11,920 nt of DNA from a bacterium (GCA_021106915.1 JAIOTH010000012.1:1-11920); one strand, 5' to 3'. Numbered from the stretch's first letter, positions 5,693 to 10,831 are shown. Numbers and translations are program-made. The notes: generated from the letters alone by a model not told the origin.

Positions 5693-5733
5693 AAAGTTTT
5701 TTAAACCATTTTCCTGATGTCGGGAAGATGGTT
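5683..5733 (+). repeat. Two overlapping, mutually exclusive hairpins in the dinD leader
   Basis: AATGGTTT (5683-5690) can pair exactly with AAACCATT (5703-5710). Alternatively AACCATTTTCC (5704-5714) pairs with GGAAGATGGTT (5723-5733), 11 pairs with one G:U and an 8-nt loop. The two use the same bases 5704-5710. No T-run follows the second stem. This resembles a switching leader but may also be an operator. Confidence 0.6.
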
Positions 5734-5752
5734 AGAATAATAAAAATTAAGG

Positions 5753-5773
5753 AAATCAAATAATTAATTAAAA
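5753..5773 (+). repeat. Left copy of a perfect 21-nt direct repeat bordering the accessory block
   Basis: The sequence from 5753 (AAATCAAATAATTAATTAAA plus one A) is identical to 10796-10816, about 5 kb away and before dnaK. It is AT-rich but shares a C at the same place. It directly precedes the dinD start and may mark a block boundary. Confidence 0.6.
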
Positions 5774-5775
5774 GT

Positions 5776-6588
5776 ATGACACAAAATATTTTTGAATCTA
5801 TAAAACATATTAATGATTATAAATCGGAATATTGGACGTCTAGAGAATTATATAAGGCATTAGAATATGCTGATTATCGTAATTTTTTAAAAGTTGTAGA
5901 AAAAGCTAAAGAGGCTTGTAAAAATAGTAAGCAAGATATCCACAACCATTATGTTGACGCCGACGATATGGTTTCCATTGGCTCTGGAGCGGAAAGATCT
6001 GTTAATACGGTTCATTTGTCTCGCTATGCTTGTTATTTAATTATTCAAAATTCAGACCCAAGTAAGGAAATCGTAGCACTTGGTCAGACTTATTTTGCTA
6101 TTCAAACTAGAAGACAAGAAAAAACTGATCAATTAGTTGAAGATCAGAAAAGAATCTATTTAAGAGATGAGGTTAAGAAACATAATACTTCATTAGCTGA
6201 AGCAGCAGATAATGCTGGAGTTAGTAAATTTGGTAAGTTTCAAAATTATGGTTATAAAGGTCTTTATGGTGGACTTGATGCAAAAGATATTCATAACATA
6301 AAAAAATTAAAAAAATCACAGAAAATTCTTGATCATATGGGTAGTGAGGAATTAGCAGCTAATTTGTTTCGAGCAACGCAAACAGATGCTAAGCTTAGAC
6401 GTGAAAATGTTCAAGGCGAGAAGAAAGCAAATTTAACTCATTATGAAGTTGGGCAAAAAGTGCGTAAAACTATTGATGAATTGGGTGGTGTCATGCCAGA
6501 AGACCTTGAAGCTGTAGATGGAATTGGAAAAGTGAAAACAAGAATTAAAAAGAAAAGTTTGAAGAATAATAAAAAATTAAAGAAATAA
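5776..6588 (+). CDS. dinD: DNA damage-inducible protein D (DinD)
   Basis: The 270-aa protein follows the DinD family closely along its length (E. coli DinD is about 275 aa). Segments I recognise are WTSRELYKALEYADYRNF (20-37), KAKEACKNSKQDI, the LSRYACYLIIQNSDPSK block (81-97), GQTYFAIQTRRQE (103-115), FQNYGYKGLYGGLDAKDIH (155-173), KILDHMGSEELAANLFRATQ (183-202) and THYEVGQKVRKTIDELGG (221-238). The N-terminal part belongs to the wider Bro-N/antirepressor superfamily. In E. coli, dinD is induced by the SOS response and its product inhibits RecA filaments; that activity is inferred here. The end is a Lys-rich tail (KKKSLKNNKKLKK). The leader holds dyads E1 and E2 and competing hairpins. The stop is one base before the next ATG, so the two genes are coupled. 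Confidence 0.93.
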   Translation: MTQNIFESIKHINDYKSEYWTSRELYKALEYADYRNFLKVVEKAKEACKNSKQDIHNHYVDADDMVSIGSGAERSVNTVHLSRYACYLIIQNSDPSKEIVALGQTYFAIQTRRQEKTDQLVEDQKRIYLRDEVKKHNTSLAEAADNAGVSKFGKFQNYGYKGLYGGLDAKDIHNIKKLKKSQKILDHMGSEELAANLFRATQTDAKLRRENVQGEKKANLTHYEVGQKVRKTIDELGGVMPEDLEAVDGIGKVKTRIKKKSLKNNKKLKK

Positions 6589-6589
6589 A

Positions 6590-7192
6590 ATGAAAAAAGT
6601 ATTATTAATTATAATTGTAGTGTTATTTATATCAGGTTTGACTGTTTATGCTTTTGAACCAGAAATTATAAAAAAGCCAATTTTAAGTGTTAAAGAATTA
6701 ATTAGTCCCGCAAAGTATAAAGTAGGGTTAGTCCCTTTGAAAATGCCACCAAATGAATTTTCTAATATTGATCATAAAGCAAAATTTGTAGAATCAATGA
6801 GGAATTTTGATGCTGGTGAAAATACAATTAATTGGAATGAAATTAATCCTTTAGAATTTTTAGAACAGTTAAAACAAGAGAAAGTTGCTAATCATGACTG
6901 GGCTGGACTTTTTACAATTTGGAATTATCCGCCAGAAGATTGGATTAAAGAAGGAGATATTCATGAATTGATTAAATTGATTGATTCTCAGGAAACAAGC
7001 AAAAGTATTTATGTTATGGTTAGCTCTTGTATTGGTAGACAAACAACTATTGGGCATGAAGCAATGCATTTAATTGAAGGTTATCGACAGAAAGTATATC
7101 CACCGACAACAAGTTCTAGCTGTTATTTTAAACCCAATGTTGAGGAATATCAAAAGTGGTATGAGGAGGAGTTTTTAAAAGAGATTAAATAA
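6590..7192 (+). CDS. Secreted or membrane-anchored protein with an HExxH motif, unknown function
   Basis: The N-terminus (MKKVLLIIIVVLFISGLTVYAFEPE) is a signal peptide or signal anchor, so most of the 200 residues should lie outside the cytoplasm. Visible stretches are FNY-type aromatics around WAGLFTIWNYPPEDWIKEGD (104-123), VMVSSCIGRQTTIGHEAMHL (142-161) and a charged end. HEAMH (156-160) matches the HExxH zinc site of metallopeptidases, but it lies close to the end, and I cannot identify a third ligand. The motif may be accidental within a family-specific Gly-x-Glu-Ala helix. C147 and C178 could form a disulfide. It begins one base after dinD, so it is co-translated with it, an odd pairing of a DNA-damage protein with an exported one. 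I do not recognise the family. Confidence 0.7.
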   Translation: MKKVLLIIIVVLFISGLTVYAFEPEIIKKPILSVKELISPAKYKVGLVPLKMPPNEFSNIDHKAKFVESMRNFDAGENTINWNEINPLEFLEQLKQEKVANHDWAGLFTIWNYPPEDWIKEGDIHELIKLIDSQETSKSIYVMVSSCIGRQTTIGHEAMHLIEGYRQKVYPPTTSSSCYFKPNVEEYQKWYEEEFLKEIK

Positions 7193-7193
7193 C

Positions 7194-7220
7194 CAGTCGG
7201 TGACAAATTGTCACCAGTTG
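7194..7220 (+). repeat. Dyad element E3 between the secreted-protein gene and the antirepressor gene
   Basis: GGTGACAAATTGTCACC (7199-7215) is a perfect palindrome centred at 7207. The outer bases continue pairing to 13 positions with one mismatch and two G:U pairs. Compared with E1, the fourth bases of the arms are exchanged (GTGAC/GTCAC versus GTCAC/GTGAC), so symmetry is kept while sequence changes. Confidence 0.85.
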
Positions 7221-7240
7221 AAGTAATTGAAATATTCTTG

Positions 7241-7268
7241 ATCGTTTTATCGATATCAGGAAAACGAT
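7241..7268 (+). repeat. Inverted repeat in the antirepressor leader sharing its loop with the dinD leader
   Basis: ATCGTTTT (7241-7248) and AAAACGAT (7261-7268) are exact complements around a 12-nt loop. On the minus strand, 7264-7251 reads TTTTCCTGATATCG, matching TTTTCCTGATGTCG at 5709-5722 of the dinD leader at 13 of 14 positions. Confidence 0.7.
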
Positions 7269-7284
7269 AGTAAGGGAAGTGAAG

Positions 7285-7303
7285 TGTCCCAAAGATTGGG
7301 ACA
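7285..7303 (+). repeat. Dyad element E4, 30 nt before the antirepressor start
   Basis: TGTCCCAAAGATTGGGACA has 8-bp perfect arms and a 3-nt centre. It is followed by GTTGAAA, much like the right flanks of E3 (AGTTGAAG) and E5 (GTTTGAAG). Its place just before the start suits an operator or a leader hairpin. Confidence 0.8.
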
Positions 7304-7333
7304 GTTGAAAATGTATGAAATAAATTAGTATAT

Positions 7334-8221
7334 ATGAATGATCTTATAAATATAAAAGTAATCCAAAAGGATTTTAATGGAGACAAGAAAAGGTTTGTTA
7401 ATGCTAGAGAATTGCATCAATGGCTGGGTGTTGGTAAATTTTTTGCGAATTGGATCAAAGACCGAATCAAAAAGTATGATTTTGTGGAAAATTTAGATTA
7501 TTTTGTATCCATTGCCAATTTTGGCAATGGACTAAGTACCCAATCCAAGGGAAAAATTATTGATGCTAAAACGGGTAGAATTTTACCAAAAGACTATATT
7601 ATTTCTGTAGATATGGCTAAAGAATTAGCAATGTTAGAAAATAATGAGATTGGTAAAAAGGTTAGAAAATATTTTATTAGAGTTGAAAGTGATTTTAAGA
7701 AAGTGATGCATATTGCTACTTTGGATCCTAAGATTATTAATCAATTGGCAAGTGAATTCTCGGAAACCAGAGCAGAGACTAAAAATTACAGAAAAGATTT
7801 TACGGACAGTATTAAAAAGTTTGTAGCAGTAAAAAATTATGGAACATATACTAATATGCTTTATAAGTTTCTGTTTTTAGAAAAAGCTAAAGAGTATAGA
7901 AAACTTTTGAATCTAGCAAAGAAAGATTTTACTAGAAATTATATGTACGAAGAAATATTATTAATTATTGGTGCTTTTGAAGTTGGTTTGTCAGGAGAAA
8001 TTGAAAAAGAATATAAGAAATTAGGAAAAAAATTAACTAAGAATCAATTTGTAAATAGATTTAATGAATTTGCTTCACAGAAGAATTGGTTAGTATATCA
8101 AAAAAGAGCAAGAAGTATTATGGCAACTTATGATGAAGAGTTAAGAAATGTGAAGCATCCGAAGTTGATTGATTATAAAAAAGAATTCAGTCAGGAAGAT
8201 ATTCAAAAGCTTATTGGGTAA
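7334..8221 (+). CDS. AntA/AntB-type phage antirepressor protein
   Basis: Residues 20-118 form the AntA/AntB antirepressor domain: RFVNARELHQWLGVGKFFANW (20-40), IKDRIKKYDFVENLDYF (41-57), then DYIISVDMAKELAMLENNEI (87-106) and GKKVRKYFIRVE (107-118). Such domains occur in temperate phages, where they counteract CI-like repressors, and in chromosomal relatives. The remaining ~175 residues carry a Lys-rich helical region (FLEKAKEYRKLLNLAKKDF) and a second domain-like part containing GAFEVGLSGEIEKEYKKLGK and NRFNEFASQKNW, possibly the effector or oligomerising part. I do not recognise a named C-terminal family. No other phage gene is visible nearby. Three stacked palindromes in the 141-nt leader suggest tight control, perhaps by this protein itself or by its target. 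Confidence 0.85.
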   Translation: MNDLINIKVIQKDFNGDKKRFVNARELHQWLGVGKFFANWIKDRIKKYDFVENLDYFVSIANFGNGLSTQSKGKIIDAKTGRILPKDYIISVDMAKELAMLENNEIGKKVRKYFIRVESDFKKVMHIATLDPKIINQLASEFSETRAETKNYRKDFTDSIKKFVAVKNYGTYTNMLYKFLFLEKAKEYRKLLNLAKKDFTRNYMYEEILLIIGAFEVGLSGEIEKEYKKLGKKLTKNQFVNRFNEFASQKNWLVYQKRARSIMATYDEELRNVKHPKLIDYKKEFSQEDIQKLIG

Positions 8222-8240
8222 TTATAATAATTAAGAGAAT

Positions 8241-8268
8241 GAACTGGTCACAGTTTGTGACCGTTTGA
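8241..8268 (+). repeat. Dyad element E5 after the antirepressor gene
   Basis: GGTCACA (8246-8252) and TGTGACC (8256-8262) are perfect 7-bp arms around GTT, flanked on the right by GTTTGAAGG as in E3. It lies 24 nt after the antirepressor stop and 40 nt before the next gene. Confidence 0.82.
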
Positions 8269-8277
8269 AGGCATATA

Positions 8278-8299
8278 AAAGAGATTAAATAATTAAAAT
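8278..8299 (+). repeat. Recurrent junction sequence before the 149-aa gene
   Basis: This 22-nt stretch (AAAGAGATTAAATAATTAAA plus AT) is identical to 8858-8879 and shares 15 bases with the end of the secreted-protein gene (7178-7192), where it encodes KEIK-stop. Here it is non-coding yet still reads KEIK-stop in one frame, as if a gene end had been copied. Variants occur at 9386-9401 and 10341-10362. Confidence 0.65.
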
Positions 8300-8301
8300 T
8301 T

Positions 8302-8751
8302 ATGAAAATTGATTTTACAAAAAAGCAATTTGAAACTTTATTGAAAATGGTATATATGGGTGATTGGGTTGTTAATGGAGTTAGAACTGGAGCTAAGGAT
8401 GATAAATTTATTAAAAAATATAAAGAGCTGGTTAAATATATTTATTTTTTTGCTAGAGGTTTTAAATTAGAGAATTACGCTGATGAAGAATTAGACGGAG
8501 CTTGGCCATCAAGGGAATTAGAAGAAAGCGAAGTTAGAGGATATATAAATTATTATGATGAAGATATTTTTTGGGAAGAACTAGCTAGCCGTTTAGCAAT
8601 GCGTGATTTTCATAGAGATTACACTATGGAAGAAATTAAGGATATGGATTTTAGTGAAAGAATAGAAAATGATCATCCTTATTTAGAGAGGTATTGGAAT
8701 GAAATTGATGGTTTTGGGTTAGATAGGTTGGAAATAAATGAAGAAAAATAA
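8302..8751 (+). CDS. Acidic protein of 149 aa, unknown function
   Basis: The protein begins MKIDFTKKQFETLLKMVYMG, has a GVRTGAKDDKFIKKYKELVKYIYFFA helix-rich middle and a strongly acidic C-terminal half (YADEELDG, EELEESE-like stretches, YYDEDIFWEELASRLAMRDF, ERIENDHPYLERYWNE). It is rich in aromatic residues and has no signal peptide, membrane helix or obvious catalytic motif. I recall similar short proteins as hypotheticals in Patescibacteria, but I cannot name the family. Acidity and position after an antirepressor would fit a DNA-mimic or protein-binding regulator; that is speculation. Its last 14 bases overlap the start of the next small gene, in a different frame, so the two are probably translationally coupled. 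Confidence 0.72.
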   Translation: MKIDFTKKQFETLLKMVYMGDWVVNGVRTGAKDDKFIKKYKELVKYIYFFARGFKLENYADEELDGAWPSRELEESEVRGYINYYDEDIFWEELASRLAMRDFHRDYTMEEIKDMDFSERIENDHPYLERYWNEIDGFGLDRLEINEEK

Positions 8752-8872
8752 AGTTGCTAGCCAGCAAGGTGGTAGTATTTCTAAAAAAGCTAGAATTGCA
8801 TTAGAAAATAAGACTAAGAAGAAAGTTGTTTCTGGTGGGAATTTTTTAGGAAAAAATAAAGAGATTAAATAA
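8738..8872 (+). CDS. 44-aa stand-alone DinD/Bro-like C-terminal peptide
   Basis: The reading frame starts at ATG 8738 inside the end of the 149-aa gene and ends at TAA 8870-8872. The product has QQGGSISKKARIALENKT (9-26) followed by KKKVVSGGNFL. This pattern, GGxIAxxARxxLExxTGKxVVxxxNFL, is what I recall as the C-terminal end of some DinD, RhuM and Bro-family proteins. Here it is a separate small gene, while the nearby DinD lacks it. It may be a detached module or the relic of a third DinD/antirepressor-like gene. It is very basic. The last codons (KEIK-stop) belong to the recurrent junction sequence. Family recognition is from memory and moderately secure. Confidence 0.6.
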   Translation: MKKNKVASQQGGSISKKARIALENKTKKKVVSGGNFLGKNKEIK

Positions 8873-8879
8873 TTAAAAT
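8858..8879 (+). repeat. Recurrent junction sequence before the kinase gene
   Basis: Identical over 22 nt to 8278-8299. It ends the 44-aa gene (KEIK-stop) and runs to 5 bases before the kinase ATG, so gene end and next leader are one repeated unit. Confidence 0.65.
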
Positions 8880-8883
8880 AAAT

Positions 8884-9384
8884 ATGAACAACCAAGTTTT
8901 AATATTAACTGGTCCTGCTGGTTCTGGAAAGACAACTATTGCTGAATTATTGGTTAAAAACAAAGACTTTGTATTATTAGATGGTGATTATGAAGATACT
9001 GAATTTTTCCCCAATGGCAATCAGTGGTTACCAGAAAATTATCAAAAATTATGTCAAGCTCATGATAAAATTTTGAAAAAAGTTAAAGATATTTTTGAAT
9101 CAGGTAAAAGTGTGGTTGTTGATTATATAATTTTTAATCAGTTTTCAGAGTTTATTGACAAATTTAAAAAAGAATTTAAAGATAATTTAAAAATTAAGGT
9201 TCTTTTTCCAGATAAGAATGTCATGATTGAAAGAGATCAAGAACGGAAATGCTGGACTGCTGGAGAAGATGCTATTAATAATATTTACAATAAATTAGAG
9301 GTTATAAAATCAGAAATTGGTGCTGATAATTATATTGATACATCAGATGAAGCACCGGAAAAAACAATAGAAAAACATTTTTAA
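8884..9384 (+). CDS. P-loop small-molecule or nucleotide kinase (AAA_33-like)
   Basis: The N-terminus carries Walker A GPAGSGKTT (10-18), preceded by a hydrophobic strand (QVLILT) and followed by LLDGDYED (31-38), the usual place of the acidic substrate-site residues in gluconate-kinase, polynucleotide-kinase and zeta-like families. SVVVDYIIF (76-84) is a Walker B-like strand. RDQERKCWTAGED (117-129) resembles a LID with arginines that close over ATP. At 166 aa it is a minimal kinase without added domains. The substrate cannot be read from the sequence: candidates are nucleotides or nucleic-acid ends, sugars, an antibiotic, or UDP-sugar as in zeta toxins. No antitoxin-like partner is evident. 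It is 11 nt past the previous gene and 14 nt before the next. Confidence 0.82.
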   Translation: MNNQVLILTGPAGSGKTTIAELLVKNKDFVLLDGDYEDTEFFPNGNQWLPENYQKLCQAHDKILKKVKDIFESGKSVVVDYIIFNQFSEFIDKFKKEFKDNLKIKVLFPDKNVMIERDQERKCWTAGEDAINNIYNKLEVIKSEIGADNYIDTSDEAPEKTIEKHF

Positions 9385-9398
9385 ATGATTAAATAAAT

Positions 9399-10352
9399 AT
9401 GGAAAATCAATCATTAACAAAGTTAAAATCAATTGCACATTTTTTGAAAATAAGTAACAGAATACATTTTCAAAATTTTAATCTTTTTCTTTTTATTAAT
9501 TTTTTAAATACAAATTCAGAAATATCAATCATTTTGAATAGTTTGATGTTAAAATTTCCAAAATTAAAGGAATCTTTTCAAAAGTATAAAGGAAGTAAAC
9601 ATGTAATAGAATTAGATAATGATTTAAGAAAGGGAATTACAGAATTTGAAGAGTGGGTTGCCTATTGTTTTTTATATATAAATAGATTAACAGAATTAAA
9701 AATAAGAGGTAATCTAGTTGTAGACAATTTTATATCTAACTGTAGTGACGTTAAGCAAGACAATGAAAAAAAATTACAATTTTATAATGATTGTATTGAA
9801 CCAATATTAATATATGTTGAGTTGCAAATTAAACACTCATTAAATTCAATTAACATCTTGCGTAGATATAAAATCCTTTGTGAATGGTATGATAGACAAA
9901 ATCTAATTAAAAAGGATGAGCTTAATATAACTAAAAATCATCTTAGTAAATATTTATTTGATCAAGGTTTTACTTATTCTTTAGCAGAAGTAAATGTTGG
10001 TTCTGGTCGTATTGATAATTTAGGTATTAATGCTGAACAATTAAGTAATTTACCTGAAGCAATAGTAATAGAGGGTAAAATTTTAGATGGTAAAAATGAT
10101 AAAAGTAAATTACAGAATGTAAAAGATCAGGTTGAAAAAAGAATTAATGAGTTAAATTTTAAAGAAGGTTTTTGTGTGGTTTATAATAAAAGCGAAAATA
10201 TTATTAGTATTAAAAATCTTGTTGATAATTTGCAGGGTTTTCCATTTTTATTATCGAACAATAGACGTATTTTTTTCGTTTTTATAAACCTAAATGAAAT
10301 TTTTTACGAATCAAAGTCAACTTTAAAAAATAAACTTATAGAAATTAAATAA
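9399..10352 (+). CDS. Candidate PD-(D/E)XK nuclease-fold protein with a helical N-terminal half
   Basis: I do not recognise the family as a whole. Residues 1-170 are rich in Leu, Ile, Asn and aromatic residues and look all-helical (FEEWVAYCFLYINRLTELKI, PILIYVELQIKHSLNSINIL). Residues 178-300 look like a restriction-endonuclease-like fold: helix HLSKYLFDQGF (181-191), strand AEVNVGSGRID (196-206) with E197 and D206, then AIVIEGKIL (221-229) with E225 and K227, giving D-x18-E-x-K, then helix KLQNVKDQVEKRINEL and strand GFCVVYNK (257-264). This order of motifs is that of PD-(D/E)XK enzymes, many of which act in restriction, repair or phage defence. It begins 14 nt after the kinase and ends with the junction sequence (IEIK-stop). 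Catalytic activity is inferred. Confidence 0.68.
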   Translation: MENQSLTKLKSIAHFLKISNRIHFQNFNLFLFINFLNTNSEISIILNSLMLKFPKLKESFQKYKGSKHVIELDNDLRKGITEFEEWVAYCFLYINRLTELKIRGNLVVDNFISNCSDVKQDNEKKLQFYNDCIEPILIYVELQIKHSLNSINILRRYKILCEWYDRQNLIKKDELNITKNHLSKYLFDQGFTYSLAEVNVGSGRIDNLGINAEQLSNLPEAIVIEGKILDGKNDKSKLQNVKDQVEKRINELNFKEGFCVVYNKSENIISIKNLVDNLQGFPFLLSNNRRIFFVFINLNEIFYESKSTLKNKLIEIK

Positions 10353-10362
10353 TTAAAATAAA
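10341..10362 (+). repeat. Recurrent junction sequence before the 119-aa gene
   Basis: GAAATTAAATAATTAAAATA differs by one base from 8861-8880. It again overlaps the upstream stop (EIK-stop) and runs to a few bases before the next ATG. Confidence 0.6.
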
Positions 10363-10367
10363 ATATA

Positions 10368-10727
10368 ATGTTTTTATCTAAAATTTTTAAAAATAAATCT
10401 GATAGAATAATGGAGACTTGTATTTCTATTTATCAGAAAGCAAAAAAGAAAAAGCCAAATAGATCGGAAAGGGATTATTTAAAAATTGTATTATTAACAA
10501 AACCACCATTTGATTATCTTCCTGATAAAATAATTAATTTCACTTTAGATACTTTTGATAATATTAATGATTTAGCGACTTATATTATAACTATTCATAG
10601 AGATAAAACGTTCTGGTTTTTTAGAGAAAAAAGTTTAAAATATGACGAAAAGAATATAAAATTAAGAAATTTACAGTTTTTTAATGAATTTTGGGGAGAT
10701 GAAGATTCCGGATCAAGTCCGGAATGA
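10368..10727 (+). CDS. Unknown 119-aa protein
   Basis: The protein starts MFLSKIFKNKSDRIMETCIS, contains IYQKAKKKKPNRSERDYLKI (a basic patch), VLLTKPPFDYLPDKIINF and ends in an aromatic acidic part (NLQFFNEFWGDE). It appears soluble and helical, and I do not recognise it. It follows the nuclease-like gene by 15 nt, so the two are probably co-expressed. The last residues, DSGSSPE, and the TGA stop are encoded by a 21-nt inverted repeat (10705-10725), so the natural C-terminus may have been displaced by a dispersed element. I can find no catalytic motif; a partner or regulator of the upstream protein is possible from position only. Confidence 0.65.
   Translation: MFLSKIFKNKSDRIMETCISIYQKAKKKKPNRSERDYLKIVLLTKPPFDYLPDKIINFTLDTFDNINDLATYIITIHRDKTFWFFREKSLKYDEKNIKLRNLQFFNEFWGDEDSGSSPE
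10705..10725 (+). repeat. Dispersed palindrome at the 3' end of the 119-aa gene
   Basis: ATTCCGGA (10705-10712) and TCCGGAAT (10718-10725) are exact complements around TCAAG. In frame it encodes the DSGSSPE tail. It is GC-rich against its surroundings and of a type I recall as scattered through Patescibacteria genomes. Confidence 0.85.
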
Positions 10728-10795
10728 CAAAATTGGTTGCTAATTCCTAATGTCCAATGCCTAGCGACTAGTGACTAATGACTAAAAACAATTTA

Positions 10796-10816
10796 AAATC
10801 AAATAATTAATTAAAA
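10796..10816 (+). repeat. Right copy of the 21-nt direct repeat, before dnaK
   Basis: Identical to 5753-5773. It lies in the 144-nt gap between the 119-aa gene and dnaK, after a stuttering stretch (10760-10785, CTAGTGACTAATGACTA). Together the copies frame the accessory genes. Confidence 0.6.
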
Positions 10817-10831
10817 TAATATTAATAATAA

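Noticed and set aside
6869..7069. Open frame on the minus strand (66 codons)
   Set aside because: It lies wholly inside the secreted-protein gene, has no recognisable features, and every supported gene is on the + strand.
7150..7386. Open frame on the minus strand (78 codons)
   Set aside because: It runs across the palindrome-rich leader of the antirepressor and into both flanking genes; composition is non-protein-like.
5776..8221. A prophage
   Set aside because: Only the antirepressor-family genes are phage-like; there are no structural, lysis, packaging or integrase genes.
5620..8268. Integron attC sites at gene ends (dyads after stop codons)
   Set aside because: The arms do not show the RYYYAAC...GTTRRRY core in the right orientation, and no integron integrase is visible.
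8884..9384. Zeta-type toxin of a toxin-antitoxin pair
   Set aside because: The Walker A and LID are generic to small P-loop kinases, and no epsilon-like antitoxin is recognisable beside it.
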